DNA of 64,000 nt. Origin: Zhihengliuella alba (GTDB lineage Bacteria; Actinomycetota; Actinomycetes; Actinomycetales; Micrococcaceae). The translations under genes were made by a program, and so were the position numbers. This document shows, in pieces, positions 41,271-49,515 of this stretch (positions within the stretch are counted from its first letter, which is position 1; every line of letters starts with the position of its first letter). The stretch lies in NCBI RefSeq assembly GCF_039538765.1, contig NZ_BAABCJ010000007.1, forward strand, positions 124,001 through 188,000. Reading direction: 5' to 3'. The notes under the pieces are model-generated. The model had not been told where the DNA came from. It did not search any database and was given only the letters and a program-made list of their open reading frames with translations.

Positions 41271-41455
41271 ACTTGCTACGAATGTACCGCGCCCACGCGC
41301 TCCGTGTGAAGAACGGCGTGAACCGCGTCACTCAATCGTAGGCGCTGGTGCCGCGGCCCCGCAGGACTTCTCCGACGGCGGAACGCGGTGGCCGCTGGGA
41401 CGCCCGGATGATGCGCTGCCCTGGACGGGGAATCGAGCGCGAGCCCGACCATCGA

Positions 41456-42664
41456 TCAGGCCGAGCGCCGGCCGGCGCGCTCCGCGAACGCATCGACGGC
41501 GTGCAGGACCTCGTCACTTCTCCAGAACGGCCCCGACCGGTACTCGTCCTTCTTCCTGAGGATCCCGGCCTCGCCCAGGGCCCGAAGCGCGGGATAGATG
41601 TTCGGCGTCTGCACGCCCAGTTCCTCGGCCGCGACCGCCGCGGTCAGCACGGGCCGACGCACGATGACGTCCAACAACCGCCAGGCGTTGCTGCTCCTGC
41701 GCACCTTCAGGCGCTGGGGCCACGAGTCCCGGATGCTCTGCACCTGTTGGACCAGCTGGCGGGCATTGCCGATCGCGCGCAGAGAGGCCGCGGCGAAGGC
41801 CTCCACGATCGGCGAGACATTCCCGCACCGGTACTCGGTGAGCGCTTGGTGATATCCCTCGACGTTGGCCAGCAGACCGGCCGAGACAGGTACCGCGATA
41901 TTCCGCGTCACCCCGCGGTGACGGAGCACCGCCTGAGCCAGTGCACGGCCGGTGCGGCCATTGCCGTCCGAGAAGGGGTGGATGGTCTCGAACTGGGCGT
42001 GGGAAACGGCGACGGCGACGAGCGGTGGCACGGCCTCCGCACGCAGGAAGGAGACGACGTCGTCGACCAGTTCCGGCACCCGCCCGTGGCGCGGCGCGAC
42101 GTACTCGGCACCCACCGGCGAGTCGCTACGGGTCCCGGTCCAGACCGGCTCGTTCCGCCACTGGCCCGGACGGTGAGCCGTTGACTCGGCCATCAGGACC
42201 GCGTGCATCTCCAGGATCGTCTCCGCGGAGATACTCTCCGCCAGGCGGATCGCCGCCTGCATAGCACGGGTGTTGGCCACGATCTCGAGTGCGTTCCGCT
42301 TCCCGGTGACGCCTAGCTCTGCGTTGAGAATTGCACGCGCGCTCGCGGTCAGATTCTCGATTTGGGACGACGAGGCGGCCTCCGACCTCAGCAGGATGGG
42401 CGCGAATGCACCGATCCGATCGCCCAGCTCGGCATCGAATCGGCTCAGCTCGGCTTCGGCCCGGCGCGCCGACTCCATCGCCTCCGCGCTGGGATGGGGC
42501 ACCGCGTCTGCAATCAGGGGCGGCACGGCCGCTAGGTACGGCTCCTCGAGTCGGCCGGCGTCCGCCGCCCGCAGTCCCCAGGTGGTCGATGGGGTCCAGA
42601 CTTGCTCCTCGTACTCGAGAGCAGGCCACGGGGCCGCTTCTGGCGACGCTGGTCCGTTTCCCAT
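41456..42664 (-). CDS. Fic family protein with C-terminal winged helix
   Basis: 402 residues. Order: an N-terminal Fic_N region (residues 30-110) with SSSQIENL, which contains the class II inhibitory motif S-x-x-x-E-N (S99-N104); the Fic core with HPFSDGNGRTGR at 229-240, catalytic His229 and the phosphate-binding loop complete; and a C-terminal winged helix around 325-375 (SSNAWRLLDVIVRRPVLTAAVAAEELGVQTPNIYPALRALGEAGIL). Proteins of this kind transfer AMP to targets; the intact inhibitory motif implies self-control. The start ATG is the last three bases of a perfect 32-bp inverted repeat that also contains its GGAGG, so leader folding should hide the start site. Confidence 0.9.
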   Translation of the reverse strand: MGNGPASPEAAPWPALEYEEQVWTPSTTWGLRAADAGRLEEPYLAAVPPLIADAVPHPSAEAMESARRAEAELSRFDAELGDRIGAFAPILLRSEAASSSQIENLTASARAILNAELGVTGKRNALEIVANTRAMQAAIRLAESISAETILEMHAVLMAESTAHRPGQWRNEPVWTGTRSDSPVGAEYVAPRHGRVPELVDDVVSFLRAEAVPPLVAVAVSHAQFETIHPFSDGNGRTGRALAQAVLRHRGVTRNIAVPVSAGLLANVEGYHQALTEYRCGNVSPIVEAFAAASLRAIGNARQLVQQVQSIRDSWPQRLKVRRSSNAWRLLDVIVRRPVLTAAVAAEELGVQTPNIYPALRALGEAGILRKKDEYRSGPFWRSDEVLHAVDAFAERAGRRSA

Positions 42665-42728
42665 AACCCTCCGTCTCGACTCTTATGAGTAACCACGTTA
42701 CTCATAAGAGTCGAGACGGAGGGTTATG
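42662..42728. repeat. Perfect 32-bp inverted repeat with 3-base loop over the fic start and GMC gene stop
   Basis: Arms 42662-42693 and 42697-42728 are exact reverse complements around CAC. On the minus strand the first arm contains the TAA stop of the GMC oxidoreductase gene and the second contains GGAGGG and the ATG of fic. Each arm also has a nested ACTC-TTAT-GAGT dyad. It could act as terminator, as an RNA hairpin that blocks fic translation, or as an operator. Confidence 0.95.
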
Positions 42729-44289
42729 CGTAAGTGCCGATCTCGCCCACGGCCGCGCTCGCCCCGACCAGCTCCTCCAGCAGGAACTTCGCACCCTTCT
42801 CGCCGATCAGGATGGACGGTGCGTTGGTGTTGCCGGTGGTGATGGTGGGCATGATGGACGCGTCCACCACGCTCAGGCGTTCGACGCCGACCACGTTCAG
42901 CCGCGGGTCCACCACGGCGTCGTCGTCCGTCCCCATCCGGCACGTGCCCACCTGGTGGTGGTAGGTGACGGCGTTGCGCCGGATGTAGTCCACCAGCTCC
43001 TCGTCCGTCTGCACGCCCGGGCCCGGGTAGGCCTCGACGGCGCCCCACGCCTCGGCGAGCGCCGGCTGGCGCATGATGCCGCGGCACTGCTTGAGGGAGA
43101 ACAGGAGCGCCTCGACGTCGGCGGGATCGGAGAGGGCGCCGAGGTCGATCGTGGCCGGGTCGTCCAGGCCCGGCCCGGTCAGCCGGATCTCCCCGCGGCT
43201 CCGCGGCGAGACGATCCCGGAGTGTAGCGTGAACGCCGTGCCCTCCACCGGCTCCATGCCGGGCGAGTACATGGGCACGGAGAAGAAGATGGGCTGCGTG
43301 TCCGGGGCGTCCAGGTCCGGGCGGCTGCGGGCGAACAGGTGCGTCTGCGTGACGGAGACGCCGGCCAGCGGCGCCTCGATGTCCCGGGCGGTGGTCCGCC
43401 CGATGACGGGGGCCAGCAGGTGGTCGTGCAGGTTCTTGCCGACGCCGGGCAGGTCCCGCACGGGCTCGACGCCGGCCGCCGCCAGCTCGGCCGCCGGCCC
43501 GATGCCGGAGCGCAGGAGGATCTGCGGCGAGCCGAGCGCCCCGGCCGCCAGCACCACCCGGTCGGCCCGCGCCTCGGCCGTCTCGCCGTCCAGGCGGTAG
43601 CGGATCCCCACCGCGGCGCCGTCCTCGACGATCACCGACTGGACCTCCGCTCCGGTGACGATCCGCAGCCGGTCGCGGACCGGCTTCAGGTAGCCCTTCC
43701 AGGTGTTGATCCGCTCACCGTCGCGGATGTTGACCTGCTCCTTGGAGACGCCGTCGAGGCGCTCGCCGTTGTAGTCGGGGTTGTAGGGCACGCCGGACTC
43801 GACGGCGGCGTCGAGGATCGACTGGTGGATCGGTGCGAGCTGGTAGTGGTTGTCCACGGGGATGGGCCCGCCGGTCCCGTGGTACTCGTCGGCCCCGCCG
43901 GAGTAGTCCTCGATCGCCCGGTAGACCGGCAGCACGTTCTCCCAGGCCCATTCGGGTCCGCACTGCTCGGCCCACCCGTCGAAGTCGCTCGGCGCGCAGC
44001 GGACCCAGATGGTCGCGTTGAGTGCGTGCGAGCCGCCGAGGACCCGGCCGCGGGGCAGGTGGATCGCCTGATCGGCGGTGCCCTTCATCGGCACCGTGTA
44101 GTAGTCCCAGTCGTCCGGGCTATGCCAGAGCTCCCCGAGGCGTCCGACGTCGTGGATCGCCGGGTTGGTGTCCTCACCGCCGGCCTCGAACAGGGTGACG
44201 TCGACTCCGGCGTCGACGAGCCGGCGCGCCACCACGGATCCGGCGGATCCGGCGCCGACGACGATCACGCTCTGCTGCTGCTCTTCCAT
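42724..44289 (-). CDS. GMC family oxidoreductase (choline dehydrogenase-like)
   Basis: 521 residues from ATG 44289. The FAD-binding start is SVIVVGAGSAGSVVARRLVDAG, then LFEAGGED; GMC signature 1 is in PRGRVLGGSHALNATIWVRC and signature 2 in VVLAAGALGSPQILLRSGIGP. The C-terminal active-site region has VTYHHQVGTCRMGTDDDAVVD and the conserved SIMPTITTGNTNAPSILIGEKGA. It oxidises an alcohol (choline, a polyol or a glucose-type substrate; undetermined). It is upstream of fic on the same strand, and its last two codons and stop are inside the large palindrome. Confidence 0.9.
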   Translation of the reverse strand: MEEQQQSVIVVGAGSAGSVVARRLVDAGVDVTLFEAGGEDTNPAIHDVGRLGELWHSPDDWDYYTVPMKGTADQAIHLPRGRVLGGSHALNATIWVRCAPSDFDGWAEQCGPEWAWENVLPVYRAIEDYSGGADEYHGTGGPIPVDNHYQLAPIHQSILDAAVESGVPYNPDYNGERLDGVSKEQVNIRDGERINTWKGYLKPVRDRLRIVTGAEVQSVIVEDGAAVGIRYRLDGETAEARADRVVLAAGALGSPQILLRSGIGPAAELAAAGVEPVRDLPGVGKNLHDHLLAPVIGRTTARDIEAPLAGVSVTQTHLFARSRPDLDAPDTQPIFFSVPMYSPGMEPVEGTAFTLHSGIVSPRSRGEIRLTGPGLDDPATIDLGALSDPADVEALLFSLKQCRGIMRQPALAEAWGAVEAYPGPGVQTDEELVDYIRRNAVTYHHQVGTCRMGTDDDAVVDPRLNVVGVERLSVVDASIMPTITTGNTNAPSILIGEKGAKFLLEELVGASAAVGEIGTYA

Positions 44290-44431
44290 GCTGTGTCCTC
44301 CGCTGTCTCGATGAGTGAGGGTGTGCCGCGGCGGGCGCCCTCGCCTGCCGCGGCGGCCGGCCCCCGTGCTGCCCAGTACCGGCGGCCCGGCCACGTCTCC
44401 CCTCGACTCTCCTCCGGCGATCCCGGCTGCC

Positions 44432-44635
44432 CTAGTGATTCAGAGCACAGGGCTTGGACGCCGGCGCACAGGCGGCGCCGAGCGACGCCACGGACCGGCT
44501 GGCGGCGGACGGCGGCTGCTCCGGATGCCCCTGCAGATCCATCCGGCGGGTCCCGCACTGCGCGCAGCGCACGTAGAGCAGCCGTCCCTCCAGCGTGGTG
44601 TGGGCCGACTCGGTGATCCAGGCATGTTCCCTCAT
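44432..44635 (-). CDS. Small CxxC protein, hypothetical
   Basis: 67 residues from ATG 44635 (alternative ATG 44647). The start REHAWITESAHTTLEGRLLYVRCAQCGTRRMDLQ contains one CxxC knuckle in a short beta-rich context; the tail has two further Cys (GAACAPASKPCALNH). It could bind a metal as a half zinc ribbon. No family was recognised. Its start faces the CGNR gene start only 26 bases away. Confidence 0.5.
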   Translation of the reverse strand: MREHAWITESAHTTLEGRLLYVRCAQCGTRRMDLQGHPEQPPSAASRSVASLGAACAPASKPCALNH

Positions 44636-44661
44636 GCCCCTCACCATGCTGTAATGCCCTT

Positions 44662-45279
44662 ATGCAACTCAACCCTTACGGCGAGTACGCGGTCCTCCTC
44701 GCCGCGTCGCTGGCGAACGAGTGGCCCGCGGACCGCGACGCCCTCGAGGCGCGGACGCGCGAGTTCGGCATGACCATGGCGTTCCCGGTCCGGGACGACG
44801 ACCTGGCGGCCACGCGGGCCGTGATCGACGAGTGGCTCGGCGTGGTCGACGCCGACGAGGAGAACCAGCGCGCTGCGCTGCTGAACTCGATGATGGCCGC
44901 GGCCACCGCGTACCCCCGGCTGACGGATCACGACGACGAGGGCTGGCACCTCCACTACCGCGACGACCAGCAGAGCCTGCCGCATGTGCTCCGGGCCGTG
45001 ATCAGCGTCGGGACGGCCCTGCACCTGACCACTCGGGGCATGCACCGCCTGGGCCGCTGCGCGGCGGGCGCCACGGACGAGGACCCGTGCACCGCCGTCG
45101 TCGTGGACGTCACCCGCAACGGGCGCCAGCGCTACTGCTCCGTCCGCTGCGCGAACCGGGACGCGGTCCGCCGCCATCGCGCCCGCGCCGGCGGAGGGCG
45201 CACCGACGAAGGACGCACCGGCGAAGCGCGTGCTGCGTCGCTCGATGGGCGGCGTCGGGAACAGCGGGCCGCAGGGTGA
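44662..45279 (+). CDS. CGNR zinc finger-domain protein (ABATE-type)
   Basis: 205 residues. The N-terminal two thirds are helical (EYAVLLAASLANEWPADRDALEARTREFGM, AVIDEWLGVVDADEENQRAALLNSMMAAA), and near residue 140 lies the zinc finger: CTAVVVDVTRNGRQRYCSVRCANRDAVRRHRAR, a CGNR motif in the variant form CANR with all ligand cysteines. The protein ends in an Arg/Gly-rich tail. Such proteins are putative stress-related transcription regulators. The start has no Shine-Dalgarno, so leaderless translation is possible. Confidence 0.83.
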   Translation: MQLNPYGEYAVLLAASLANEWPADRDALEARTREFGMTMAFPVRDDDLAATRAVIDEWLGVVDADEENQRAALLNSMMAAATAYPRLTDHDDEGWHLHYRDDQQSLPHVLRAVISVGTALHLTTRGMHRLGRCAAGATDEDPCTAVVVDVTRNGRQRYCSVRCANRDAVRRHRARAGGGRTDEGRTGEARAASLDGRRREQRAAG

Positions 45280-46286
45280 CCGGCGCCCGACCGGCGGAGA
45301 ACGCCCTGGGCTCCGCCCGGCTGCACTGGATGGACTTCCTCCGGGGGCTGGCCGTGCTGCTGGTGGTGCTGATGCATTCCAACGAGCACGGCGGCGTCTC
45401 GCTCCCGTGGTGGACGGACGCCAACGAGTACCTGGCGCCGTTCCGGATGCCGCTGCTGATGTTCCTCTCCGGGCTGCTGGTGGAGCACTCCATGGCCAAG
45501 CCGCTCCCCCAGTACGTGTGGGGAAAGGTCGCGGCCATCGCGTGGCCCCTGGTGATCTGGCTGGTCCTCTACGGACTGCTCGCGCGGGACGGTTTCGGGC
45601 TCCCACTGGATCTCCACGCGTACCTGACCAGCGGCGACTACCTGTGGTTCCTCATGGCGCTGCTGGCCTGCTACGGCCTGGCCCTGCTGTTCAAACCGCT
45701 GACGGCCGCCCTGCCGCGGACGCACCACTGGGGCTACCTGCTGGTCTTCGTCGCCGCGGTGCTCCTGGCGGTGGCCACCGGGATCGAGCAGGGCCTGAAG
45801 GGCAACACGCTCTGGTACGGCGCGTTCTTCTTCCTCGGCGCCTGGGCCCGCCCGTACCTGCGGCGCTGGCTGGACGCACCGTGGGCCGGCGTCGTACCGC
45901 TGCTGCTCGTGGTGGCCGCCGCGTCCTACGCGACCGTGCGGGCGGGCATCCCGAGCTTCGCGACCCTGCCGGGCGCGTGCCTGTCCGCGCTGGGGATCCT
46001 GGGGATCGTGTGGGTCGCGCCGCATCTGCCGCCGTCGGCGTTCCTGCGATTCGTCACGTGGTGCGGCCGCAGCTCGATCGTGGTCTACGTGGTGCACTTC
46101 CCGGTCCTGGTGCTGCTGCGGGACCGGGTCCTCCCGGCCGGCGCACTGCCGGACGTCGCCCACGTGCTGGTGCTCACCGTGGCGACGCTCGCGGTCACCG
46201 TACTCCTCGTGTGGGCCCGGCCCTGGACGCCGTGGCTCTACACGATGCCGCAACATCTTCGCCCGGGTCGCGTGCGCGCGGCCTAG
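45276..46286 (+). CDS. Acyltransferase family 3 membrane protein
   Basis: 336 residues from a GTG at 45276 overlapping the CGNR stop (GTGA). It opens with HWMDFLRGLAVLLVVLMHSNEH, the catalytic-Arg/His start of acyltransferase-3 enzymes, and has about ten helices: FRMPLLMFLSGLLVEHS, VAAIAWPLVIWLVLYGLL, DYLWFLMALLACYGLALLF, WYGAFFFLGAWARPYL, and VVYVVHFPVLVLL near the end. It acylates an exported sugar or glycan using cytosolic acyl-CoA; the acceptor is unknown. Confidence 0.87.
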   Translation: MTGARPAENALGSARLHWMDFLRGLAVLLVVLMHSNEHGGVSLPWWTDANEYLAPFRMPLLMFLSGLLVEHSMAKPLPQYVWGKVAAIAWPLVIWLVLYGLLARDGFGLPLDLHAYLTSGDYLWFLMALLACYGLALLFKPLTAALPRTHHWGYLLVFVAAVLLAVATGIEQGLKGNTLWYGAFFFLGAWARPYLRRWLDAPWAGVVPLLLVVAAASYATVRAGIPSFATLPGACLSALGILGIVWVAPHLPPSAFLRFVTWCGRSSIVVYVVHFPVLVLLRDRVLPAGALPDVAHVLVLTVATLAVTVLLVWARPWTPWLYTMPQHLRPGRVRAA

Positions 46287-46300
46287 GATGATCCCCTGAA

Positions 46301-46319
46301 GGGGCCGGCCAGCGGCCCC
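46301..46319 (+). terminator. Small GC hairpin between acyltransferase and ribH genes
   Basis: GGGGCCG-GCCAG-CGGCCCC, 7-bp perfect stem, 15 bases after the acyltransferase stop and 25 before ribH. It may partly terminate or buffer the ribH leader; it is too small to be an FMN riboswitch. Confidence 0.45.
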
Positions 46320-46343
46320 CTGCGAGCGGACCGAGGAGCACCC

Positions 46344-46799
46344 ATGACACGGCGACTAAACGTGGCTTTCATCAAGGCCGGATGGCACGCGGAGATCGTC
46401 GACCGGGCGCTGGAGGGCTTCACCGCCGACATGGAGGCGGCGGGGCAGGACCACGCGCTGGAGGTCGCCACGGTGCCCGGTGCCTTCGAGATGCCCCTCC
46501 AGGCCAAGCGGCTGGCCGAGTCCGGCCGGTTCGACGCCGTGGTGGCCGCCGCCCTAGTAGTCGACGGCGGCATCTACCGGCACGAGTTCGTGGCGCAGGC
46601 CGTGGTGGACGGGCTGATGCGCGTCCAGCTGGACACCGGCGTCCCCACGTTCTCCGTCAGCCTCACGCCCCACCACTTCCAGACGGCGGAGCACGAGAAG
46701 TTCTTCTACGATCACTTCGTCACGAAGGGCGCCGAGGCGGCCCGCGCCGTGCGCCTGGTCGCCGCCCTCGAAGCAGAGTCGACCGGCGCTGCCGAGTAG
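46344..46799 (+). CDS. ribH: 6,7-dimethyl-8-ribityllumazine synthase, RibH2 type
   Basis: 151 residues. NVAFIKAGWHAEIVDRALEGF, VPGAFEMPLQAKRLAESGRFDAVVAAALVVDGGIYRHEFVAQAVVDGLMRVQLDTGVPTFSVSLTPHHF closely follows Brucella RibH2 in order and spacing; in this group the position that is GAVIRGxTxHF in type I enzymes reads VVDGGIYRHEF. It condenses the ribitylamino-uracil with dihydroxybutanone phosphate, the penultimate riboflavin step. It stands apart from other rib genes and is ten bases upstream of a flavoenzyme gene, suggesting a dedicated flavin supply. ACCGAGGAGCACCC precedes the ATG. Confidence 0.9.
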   Translation: MTRRLNVAFIKAGWHAEIVDRALEGFTADMEAAGQDHALEVATVPGAFEMPLQAKRLAESGRFDAVVAAALVVDGGIYRHEFVAQAVVDGLMRVQLDTGVPTFSVSLTPHHFQTAEHEKFFYDHFVTKGAEAARAVRLVAALEAESTGAAE

Positions 46800-46809
46800 G
46801 GGGCCCTGG

Positions 46810-47952
46810 ATGAACGACGCCGTGGACTACGCCGTCGTCGGGGCCGGGCTGGCCGGAGCGTCGACGGCCTGGCGGCTGGCCCAAGGCGGGCACCGGGTGG
46901 CCCTGCTGGACGCGTCCGGGCCGGCGAACCAGCGCGGATCGTCCCACGGCTCGGCCCGGATCCTCCGCTACGTCTACCCGGACCCGCTCTACATCCGCCT
47001 GATGCAGGAGGCCGAGGACGGCTGGGCGGAGCTCGAGCGGCTCCACGGCGCGCCGCTCGTCACCCGCACGGGCTGCCTGGACGCCGGCGAGCGCCACGAT
47101 CCGCGCGGCCTGGCCCGGCTGCTCGCGGAGGCCGGGATCGAGCACGAGCTGCTCTCCCCCGCCGTGGCGGACGAGCGCTTCGGCGACCGCTTCGCCTTCG
47201 GCACGGAGGCGCTCTGGCACGCGTCCGCGGGGGTGCTGGACGCGGAGTCGACGGTGGACGCGATGGTGGCGGCCGCCGTCGCGCAGTCCGCCACCATCCT
47301 GACGGACTGGGCCGTCGCGGACGTGACGCGTCAGGGCGCCGGCTACGTGCTGCGGTCCGACGACGGCCGGCGGCTCTCCGCGCGGCGCGTGGTGGTCGCC
47401 GCCGGCGGCTGGCTGCCGCGGATGCTGGGCCGGCTGGACCTGCCGACGCAGTTCACGCGCGCGCTGCCGGAGTTCACGGTGATGCAGGAGGCGGCGTTCC
47501 ACTTCCCGTACCGCAACGAGTCGTTCGCGCAGGACCCCACGCCGTGGCCCACCAGCATCCACTACCTGCCGGACATGATCGTCTACACGCTGCCGGGCGG
47601 GCGGGACGCCGGTTTCGCCGGGCAGAAGGTCGCCGAGTTCAACGGCGGCACGCCCCTCCCGGACGCCTCGGCGCAGACGGGCCGGATCACCGACGAGCAG
47701 CGGCGCCGCGTCACCGACTACGCCGCCCGCTACCTGCCGGGCGTCGAGCCGGAGTCCTACGCGGAGACCACCTGCCTCTTCACCAACACCCCGGACGAGG
47801 ACTTCGTCTTCGACCAGCACGAGGGCCTCACCGTAGTCTCCGCCTGCTCCGGGCACGGTGCGAAGTTCGCCCCGCTGCTCGGCACCCTCGCGGCCGGCCT
47901 GGCCACCGGCGAGCGCGACGTCCCGGCGCAGCTGCGCCCCACACGGCGGTAG
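46810..47952 (+). CDS. Monomeric sarcosine oxidase/N-methyltryptophan oxidase-like flavoenzyme
   Basis: 380 residues, the family's usual length. FAD-binding GxGxxG is VVGAGLAGASTAWRLA at 9-24, followed by GSSHGSARILRYVYPD, the MSOX/SolA hallmark. Cys322 in AETTCLFTNTPDEDF is the expected covalent flavin-attachment site and SACSGHGAKFAPLLG holds the O2-activating Lys352. It oxidises an N-methyl amino acid, giving formaldehyde, amine and H2O2. Its coupling to ribH is close (10 bases), so the two form one transcript. Confidence 0.9.
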   Translation: MNDAVDYAVVGAGLAGASTAWRLAQGGHRVALLDASGPANQRGSSHGSARILRYVYPDPLYIRLMQEAEDGWAELERLHGAPLVTRTGCLDAGERHDPRGLARLLAEAGIEHELLSPAVADERFGDRFAFGTEALWHASAGVLDAESTVDAMVAAAVAQSATILTDWAVADVTRQGAGYVLRSDDGRRLSARRVVVAAGGWLPRMLGRLDLPTQFTRALPEFTVMQEAAFHFPYRNESFAQDPTPWPTSIHYLPDMIVYTLPGGRDAGFAGQKVAEFNGGTPLPDASAQTGRITDEQRRRVTDYAARYLPGVEPESYAETTCLFTNTPDEDFVFDQHEGLTVVSACSGHGAKFAPLLGTLAAGLATGERDVPAQLRPTRR

Positions 47953-47988
47953 CACCGCCGGATCGGCGCGCGGAAGCGAACGACCGAG

Positions 47989-48030
47989 CCCTCCCGGCGC
48001 CCCCCCCTCCAGGGGGGCGGGCCGGGAGGG
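47989..48030. terminator. Bidirectional hairpin terminator
   Basis: The arms CCCTCCCGGC and CCCCCC pair with GGGGGG and GCCGGGAGGG around a short loop, between convergent flavoenzyme and MHS transporter genes. Just after it, GTACGACGTCGTAC at 48034-48047 is a perfect 14-base palindrome. Confidence 0.8.
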
Positions 48031-48081
48031 CGGGTACGACGTCGTACGTCAGCGCCTCGGCGTACGCCAGCGCACCGGCTT

Positions 48082-49392
48082 TCAGCGACCGTGGGAGGCG
48101 ACGCCCAGGTGCTGGGTCTCCACGCGGTAGGTCTCGCGGAGCCGGGAGGCACAGAACACCAGGACCGCGGCGGCCGCCGCCGTGTACAGGGCCACGCCGA
48201 TCGGGTTCTGGTCCATCGCCGCGAACAGGGCCGCCGCCACGGTGGCCGCGGTGCCGCCGCCGATCGCCGCACCGGTCTGGTACGTGGTCGAGATGGCCGA
48301 GTAGCGCGTGGCCGCGGGGAACTGCTCCGAGAGGAACGCCGGGATGCAGCCCTGCGGGGCGGCCATGAAGACGTTGACCAGTGCGTAAGCCACCACCACC
48401 AGCCACGCAATGTGGGTGTCCACGAGCGGGAAGAACGCGAAGAAGAACAGCGCGTAGGCCACCGTGCCCCAGCCGATCACCTTCTTGCGCCCGTACTTGT
48501 CCGACAGGATCGCCATGGTGGGGGCGGCAGCCACGAATACGGCGGCGCCGACCACCTGCAGCAGCAGGGAGATGGTGGAGCTGTAGTCGCGGTGCTCCGC
48601 GTAGGTGACGGTGAAGATGGAGCCGATGTAGGCGAGCGTGTTGTAGCCGTAGGCGACGCCGATCGCCAGCAGGATCTGCTTCGGGTGCTGGCGGATGGCC
48701 ACCAGCAGCGGGACCTTGACGGTGTCCGATTCTCGCTTGGCCTCCTGGGGCAGCTTGGCGCGGGCGATCAGCCCGACGATGACCAGCGCGCCGCCGACCC
48801 AGAACGGGATCCGCCAGCCGTAGGTCTGGAGCGCCTCTTCCGGCAGGAGCGTGACCAGCATGAACGCGGCGGAGCCGACCAGGGAGCCGATCCCGATGCC
48901 CATCGACGTGAAGCTGCCGAAGAGCCCGCGCCGGTTCTCGGGGGCGTTCTCCACGCCCGTCAGGGACGCGCCGCCCCACTCGCCTCCAGCGGAGAAGCCC
49001 TGGAGCAGGCGCAGCGCGACCAGCAGGATCGGCGCCCACGCGCCGAGCACCTGGTAGGTGGGCAGGCAGCCGATGAGGAACGTCGCGGCCCCCATCAGCA
49101 TGAGGGTGACGATCAGGACGGTCCGGCGCGAGTACTTGTCGCCGAAGTGGCCGAAGACGATGCCGCCCAGCGGGCGGGCCAGGAAGCCGGACCCGAACGC
49201 GGCGAACGCGATCACGGTGCCGACCAGGGGGTCGAAGCTGGGGAAGAAGAGCTGCGGGAAAACGAGCGCGGCGGCGAGCCCGTAGACCGTGAAGTCGTAG
49301 AACTCCAGCGCGGTGCCGAAGCCGGAGACCATGAAGATCCGGCGGGCCGGGATCCGCGGGGTGTCCCGGCGGGTGGTGTCAGTGAGTGTCAT
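48082..49392 (-). CDS. MHS-family MFS transporter (metabolite:H+ symporter)
   Basis: 436 residues, twelve helices. It starts RRIFMVSGFGTALEFYDFTVYG, the MHS signature, with LFFPSFDPLVGTVIAFAAFGSGFLARPLGGIVFGHFGDKYSRRTVL containing the first MFS loop motif and LLQGFSAGGEWGGASL, then a second loop motif LSDKYGRKKVIGWG. Relatives carry proline/betaine, shikimate, citrate or dicarboxylates. Its substrate may be the compound handled by the C45 acyltransferase encoded upstream on the same strand; the gap of 123 bases holds tandem repeats. Confidence 0.88.
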   Translation of the reverse strand: MTLTDTTRRDTPRIPARRIFMVSGFGTALEFYDFTVYGLAAALVFPQLFFPSFDPLVGTVIAFAAFGSGFLARPLGGIVFGHFGDKYSRRTVLIVTLMLMGAATFLIGCLPTYQVLGAWAPILLVALRLLQGFSAGGEWGGASLTGVENAPENRRGLFGSFTSMGIGIGSLVGSAAFMLVTLLPEEALQTYGWRIPFWVGGALVIVGLIARAKLPQEAKRESDTVKVPLLVAIRQHPKQILLAIGVAYGYNTLAYIGSIFTVTYAEHRDYSSTISLLLQVVGAAVFVAAAPTMAILSDKYGRKKVIGWGTVAYALFFFAFFPLVDTHIAWLVVVAYALVNVFMAAPQGCIPAFLSEQFPAATRYSAISTTYQTGAAIGGGTAATVAAALFAAMDQNPIGVALYTAAAAAVLVFCASRLRETYRVETQHLGVASHGR

Positions 49393-49450
49393 GCGATGCC
49401 TCTGCGAGTGGGAGTGGTCGGAGTGGTGCGGTGTTCGTGGCGGGGCGGGC

Positions 49451-49510
49451 GTGGAGGATCCGGGCGCGGAGGATCCGGGCGTGGAGAATCCGGGCGCGGA
49501 GGATCCGGCC
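49451..49510. repeat. Four tandem 15-base repeats
   Basis: Four head-to-tail 15-base units, GTGGAGGATCCGGGC at 49451 and near copies (alternating GTGG/GCGG start), between the C45 acyltransferase stop and the MHS transporter start. The last unit ends just inside the upstream gene boundary. They may change the spacing of the transporter leader. Confidence 0.9.
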
Positions 49511-49515
49511 GGCGG

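Noticed and set aside
46287..46343. FMN riboswitch upstream of ribH
   Set aside because: Only 57 bases separate ribH from the previous gene, with a single small hairpin; the FMN aptamer needs more than twice this length and its conserved core was not seen.
49451..49510. Possible CRISPR-like repeats
   Set aside because: The copies are directly adjacent without spacers; likewise the repeats at 35835 and 38135. No cas gene is present.
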